A stretch of DNA of 10,112 nt from Bacteroidales bacterium (lineage in GTDB: Bacteria > Bacteroidota > Bacteroidia > Bacteroidales > WCHB1-69): assembly GCA_031257735.1 (NCBI GenBank), contig JAIROC010000013.1, forward strand, positions 1 through 10,112, in the 5' to 3' direction. The translations under genes were made by a program, and so were the position numbers. A model generated the notes under the pieces. It ran no database searches. It had not been told where the DNA came from and saw nothing but the letters and a program-made list of their open reading frames with translations. This document shows, in pieces, positions 7,947 through 10,112 of the stretch. Each line of letters starts with the position of its first letter. The stretch's first letter is position 1.

Positions 7947-8636
7947 ATGAATGACAAAGATATGGAATTACGTAGTGAAAAAGTACGAAACATTGTCGGA
8001 CAAATACCCTCATATTTTCTACGTACAGGTATTTTTATAATTTCCATCACAATATTCTCTTTATTATTAATTTCTTGTCTTATTTCTTACGAAGAATATG
8101 AAATTGTTTTATCCGAATTACATTGTCGTCCGGCATATCAAACAGGTCAGATGTTGGAGAATGGTAATTTTTATATTACTGTTTCCCATGAAAACATTCA
8201 CGAGAAACAATGTGCAGGTTATATTAAAGATGGAAAAGATTCTATAATTAGACTTTATTCTCATGTAAATGGAAAAATAACATATAACTGTAAGACTGGG
8301 GATTATTTGAAAAAAAACGATATTATTTTTTCGATAATTCCTGATACAATAGCCCAAGTTTTAGCCGTTTCTTACATTGCATCTGATAAAATTTGTAAAA
8401 TAAAAATAAATCAAAACGTTATTCTTTATCTCGCAAATGGTAATAATGTTAAAGGATATATCTCGTATATTTATCCTATTGTAATAGCTGACAGCATAAC
8501 AAATAATTTGAATTATAAAGTAGAAGCGATACTTAATTATGATAAAAATATAGACCTGTCTCAAATAGAAGTAACACATAAGATGAAAATATTAGTCTCA
8601 AAAAAAACACTCCTAAAAAAGATATTGTCGTTGTGA
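7947..8636 (+). CDS. Short HlyD-like membrane-fusion protein
   Basis: A 229-residue protein with a cytoplasmic N-terminus (LRSEKVRNIVGQIPSYFLR, a pattern seen in Bacteroidetes HlyD-like partners of C39 exporters), one membrane helix at about 28-48, and a periplasmic part. SHVNGKITYNCKTGDYLKKN followed by DIIFSIIP matches the lipoyl/biotinyl-like hairpin of HlyD proteins ('G.I......G..V..GD.lf.I.p'), and a beta-barrel-like domain follows (to about 215). It is much shorter than a typical HlyD (often 400 or more) and lacks the long coiled-coil hairpin. It probably cannot span the periplasm to a TolC-type channel in the usual way. It begins 3 bases after the exporter stop, so translation is probably coupled. 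It is the last gene of the operon on this strand. Confidence 0.8.
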   Translation: MNDKDMELRSEKVRNIVGQIPSYFLRTGIFIISITIFSLLLISCLISYEEYEIVLSELHCRPAYQTGQMLENGNFYITVSHENIHEKQCAGYIKDGKDSIIRLYSHVNGKITYNCKTGDYLKKNDIIFSIIPDTIAQVLAVSYIASDKICKIKINQNVILYLANGNNVKGYISYIYPIVIADSITNNLNYKVEAILNYDKNIDLSQIEVTHKMKILVSKKTLLKKILSL

Positions 8637-8656
8637 GAGAAAAGCGCTATTTTTTA

Positions 8657-9115
8657 TTAATTAATTAGTTTTTGTGCCGTAAATGGTATCATATCGCCAC
8701 AAGTTCCTCTTTTTGTGCATACCTTACATTTTTCACAGGGTAAGGATTTTCTATTGAGAGTTTCCATTCTGTAATTAAAACTGTCCTTCAGATATCGAGA
8801 AACTGTATAACAAATTTCATTTATTGTTTTTATTTCTATTGTTTTATTTTTGGTACAATATGATAACATGTATCCTAAATTAATTATTCCGCTTCTACTG
8901 TATTTGAAAAAAATCAAAGGAAGATTTTCTGCAAATATTTTTAACGGAACATCTACACAAACAGGTATTTTAATGTTAGATATTATTATTTCGGAATAAT
9001 GAGAATCTGCATGAATTTCTACTATTGTTTCATATGAATAGAATTTCCAAGCATTTTTAACTTTTATTCCCAGTTCGGTTCTGTCGAATATAACATGTAA
9101 ATTTATTTTGTCCAT
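8657..9115 (-). CDS. Hypothetical protein with C-terminal CX2CX2CX5C motif
   Basis: A 152-residue protein I do not recognise, convergent with the exporter operon and 20 bases from its end. It has no signal peptide or membrane helix. The body is rich in Ile, Lys, Tyr and Asn. The C-terminus carries C127-X2-C130-X2-C133-X5-C139 (LPCEKCKVCTKRGTCGD), with further cysteines at 53, 87 and 102; four such cysteines could hold a zinc ion or an iron-sulfur cluster. The spacing is partly reminiscent of the SPASM C-terminal cysteines but is not the same. The ATG at 9115 is preceded by an AT-rich leader and a near-perfect Bacteroidetes promoter, which supports a real gene. Its AT-rich composition matches the cargo. 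A peptide-maturation helper, redox protein or immunity protein are all possible; none can be shown. Confidence 0.65.
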   Translation of the reverse strand: MDKINLHVIFDRTELGIKVKNAWKFYSYETIVEIHADSHYSEIIISNIKIPVCVDVPLKIFAENLPLIFFKYSRSGIINLGYMLSYCTKNKTIEIKTINEICYTVSRYLKDSFNYRMETLNRKSLPCEKCKVCTKRGTCGDMIPFTAQKLIN

Positions 9116-9185
9116 AGCTCTTATTTATCTTATTTTTATTTATATATCACAAACATATTTATCTAATTATATTATTATAATTATA

Positions 9186-9218
9186 CAAAAGTATTACATT
9201 AAAATGTATTTTTTCAAA
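9186..9218 (-). promoter_or_regulatory. Promoter of the minus-strand Cys-rich gene
   Basis: Read on the minus strand, TTTG at 9218-9215 is followed after 21 bases by TACTTTTG at 9193-9186, matching both boxes of the Bacteroidetes sigma consensus with usual spacing. The -7 box is identical to that of the peptide operon at 888-895. Transcription would start near 9180, about 65 bases before the ATG at 9115. Confidence 0.7.
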
Positions 9219-9220
9219 AA

Positions 9221-9256
9221 ATCTCCCGAATGGTACCTTTTTATCTCCCGAATGGT
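9221..9256. repeat. 14-bp direct repeat, 22-bp period
   Basis: ATCTCCCGAATGGT occurs exactly at 9221-9234 and again at 9243-9256. It lies at the junction between very AT-rich cargo DNA and the less AT-rich right flank. It may be an insertion or slippage footprint, or a protein-binding pair. No exact copy is seen near the left junction. Confidence 0.6.
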
Positions 9257-9350
9257 TTATCTTCCTTATCTTTTTTCCTCAAATGTTGCAAATTCCGATA
9301 TTCTTCAATTCGTCGGTAACAATCTGTTGAGCACGTTTTTTTCATTTCTT

Positions 9351-9390
9351 CGCCGCCAACCCCTGCCACCACGCCGCCAACCCCTGCCAC
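9351..9390. repeat. GC-rich tandem repeat, 19 bp twice at 21-bp spacing
   Basis: CGCCGCCAACCCCTGCCAC is present exactly at 9351-9369 and 9372-9390, separated by CA. It stands out as the most GC-rich stretch in an AT-rich gap. On the minus strand it reads as G-rich (GTGGCAGGGG TTGGCGGCG). Its role is unknown. Confidence 0.75.
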
Positions 9391-9461
9391 ATCTCTGAAA
9401 ACATGATCTTTCAATCGAAATAATCCCCACCTTTGCCGTTTAAAATAAAAGTAAAGAAAAA

Positions 9462-9905
9462 ATGAACGGTAAAAACGCAATTCCGGATATATCATATTTC
9501 CGGCTTTCCCTGATGGACTTTCTCCGCGAAAGTCATCCCGAATTACTTACAGATAACGCTTTTATCTCTGCGCGAGCGGAAGCGGCAGCGGAAACATATT
9601 CCCAAGACATTCAGGGCGGCGGCAATCACATTGAAGCCGCAGAACAGGCAAATGCCATTCTCTTTGTCGGCTTGCATTTCTCCAAACATGATACGCTTGT
9701 CAATATCCTGTGGAATGAATTTGCAAATGTAATTCCGGAAGACGAAGCCAAGTCGTGGGCAATCCGCCTGTTTCCGGAATGTGAAAACGTATTTTCTCAA
9801 TATTTCCTCACAGACGATTTTGCGTATGAACCTGAATACGAACTGCTTTACACGGAATTAACCGGCGTGATCGCCATTTATTTTGAGGAGCATGGCATAC
9901 AATAA
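9462..9905 (+). CDS. DUF1896 family protein (ICE backbone)
   Basis: A 147-residue soluble, acidic protein with features I associate with DUF1896: SYFRLSLMDFLRESHPELL near the start, FISARAEAAAETYSQ, and GGGNHIEAAEQANAILFVGLHFSKHDTL in the middle. The family is found in Bacteroidetes conjugative transposons just upstream of the giant methylase/helicase gene, as here; its biochemical role is not established. The start ATG follows the A-rich GTAAAGAAAAA. The 3' end overlaps the next gene by 14 bases in a different frame, so translation is probably coupled. Codon use is less AT-rich than in the cargo and similar to topB. Confidence 0.8.
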   Translation: MNGKNAIPDISYFRLSLMDFLRESHPELLTDNAFISARAEAAAETYSQDIQGGGNHIEAAEQANAILFVGLHFSKHDTLVNILWNEFANVIPEDEAKSWAIRLFPECENVFSQYFLTDDFAYEPEYELLYTELTGVIAIYFEEHGIQ

Positions 9906-10112
9906 GAAAGCGCATTTGCAGACGAATATCGAAGCGATTCGTATTGCTTTTGAGTTAGATAAAGAAAAACGCAGAGCGACGGAAGCGGAGCGTGCCATTT
10001 TGCAGCAATACAGTGGTTTTGGCGGACTTAAATGTATCCTTAATCCGGCGCAGAGCGAAGTAGACAAAGCATACTGGACAAAATCCGAAATGGATTTGTT
10101 TCCAATGGTTTC
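9892..10112 (+). CDS. N-6 DNA methylase / SNF2-type helicase giant protein, N-terminal part
   Basis: The ATG at 9892 opens a frame running off the window end (73 full codons). The peptide starts MAYNKKAHLQTNIEAIRIAFEL and contains QQYSGFGGLKCILNP, the opening typical of the very large ICE proteins that combine an N6-adenine methylase domain with a DEAD/SNF2 helicase. Neither the methylase catalytic motif nor the helicase motifs are inside the window, so the product name rests on this N-terminal signature and on the DUF1896 gene before it. It is probably anti-restriction or DNA-processing equipment of the element. Confidence 0.75.
   Translation, partial: MAYNKKAHLQTNIEAIRIAFELDKEKRRATEAERAILQQYSGFGGLKCILNPAQSEVDKAYWTKSEMDLFPMV

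Larger units (their letters stand above)
9116..9461. other. Non-coding gap between cargo and the right ICE genes
   Basis: The gap holds a minus-strand promoter and two direct repeats, described separately, and no convincing gene. A minus-strand frame (241-495 past base 9000) and a plus-strand frame (9108-9398) are open, but both run through repeats and very AT-rich DNA and have no recognisable domain. Composition shifts from very AT-rich (9116-9220) to GC-rich at 9351-9390, so the right edge of the cargo probably lies around 9210-9350. Confidence 0.5.
1..10112. mobile_element. Part of a Bacteroidetes integrative conjugative element with a peptide-operon cargo
   Basis: The topoisomerase on the left, and DUF1896 plus methylase/helicase on the right, belong to the accessory backbone of Bacteroidetes conjugative transposons and are less AT-rich than the DNA between them. 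The ~8-9 kb between (about 640-9210) reads as a unit with its own promoters and lower GC. No integrase, transposase, att site or transfer gene is inside the window, so the element's ends and type are not visible, and how the cargo entered is unknown. Confidence 0.55.

Noticed and set aside
8637..8656. AAAAGCGCTATTTTTT between the convergent genes as a bidirectional terminator
   Set aside because: The inverted repeat is a short AGCGCT core with no loop. It is suggestive by position but too weak to call.
462..9451. AAAATAAAAG at 462-471 and 9442-9451 as a target-site duplication flanking the cargo
   Set aside because: A 10-base A-rich word is expected by chance in DNA this AT-rich, and no inverted terminal repeats adjoin it.
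9241..9495. 84-codon minus-strand frame with VAGVGGVVAGVGG
   Set aside because: The Gly/Val run is only the translated 21-bp repeat, the frame overlaps the DUF1896 start, and no domain or promoter supports it.

Overview
The window looks like Bacteroidales DNA (Bacteroides, Parabacteroides or a relative). This rests on Bacteroidetes-type promoters (TTTG then TAnnTTTG), A-rich leaders without Shine-Dalgarno sites, an outer-membrane beta-barrel family typical of the phylum, and backbone genes of a Bacteroidetes integrative conjugative element. It appears to be ICE backbone carrying a foreign cargo operon. The two edges hold backbone genes: the end of a type IA topoisomerase (topB) on the left, and a DUF1896 protein followed by the start of a very large N6-DNA-methylase/helicase protein on the right. 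The DNA between them is visibly more AT-rich than the edges.

Layout: 1-435 topB 3' end; 436-934 non-coding, with a perfect 15-bp hairpin, a degenerate 60-bp-period repeat and a promoter; 935-1033 a small GG-leader peptide gene not called by usual length cut-offs; 1047-2021 a radical SAM/SPASM peptide maturase lacking its N-terminal part; 2046-4412 a TonB-receptor-like outer-membrane barrel; 4433-5740 a two-part protein with a DUF2441-like N-terminus and an HD domain; 5745-7943 a C39-peptidase ABC exporter; 7947-8636 a short HlyD-like membrane-fusion protein; 8657-9115 on the minus strand, a Cys-rich protein of unknown function with its own promoter; 9116-9461 non-coding, with two direct repeats; 9462-9905 DUF1896; 9892 to the end, the methylase/helicase N-terminus.

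The central genes form one tightly spaced operon for a ribosomally made, modified and exported peptide of the GG-leader Bacteroidales type. The precursor would be modified by the radical SAM/SPASM enzyme. The C39 domain of the exporter would then cut it after Gly-Gly and move it out with the HlyD-like partner and perhaps the outer-membrane barrel.

The most striking observation is at 1018-1050. The precursor stops two residues after its Gly-Gly. The maturase frame begins within a few bases, already downstream of where its CxxxCxxC iron-sulfur motif should lie. One deletion could have removed both the core peptide and the maturase N-terminus, leaving a leader without a product and an enzyme without its catalytic cluster, while the export genes remain intact. 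Whether this is real decay, an assembly artefact, or a retained reduced system cannot be decided from the sequence alone.
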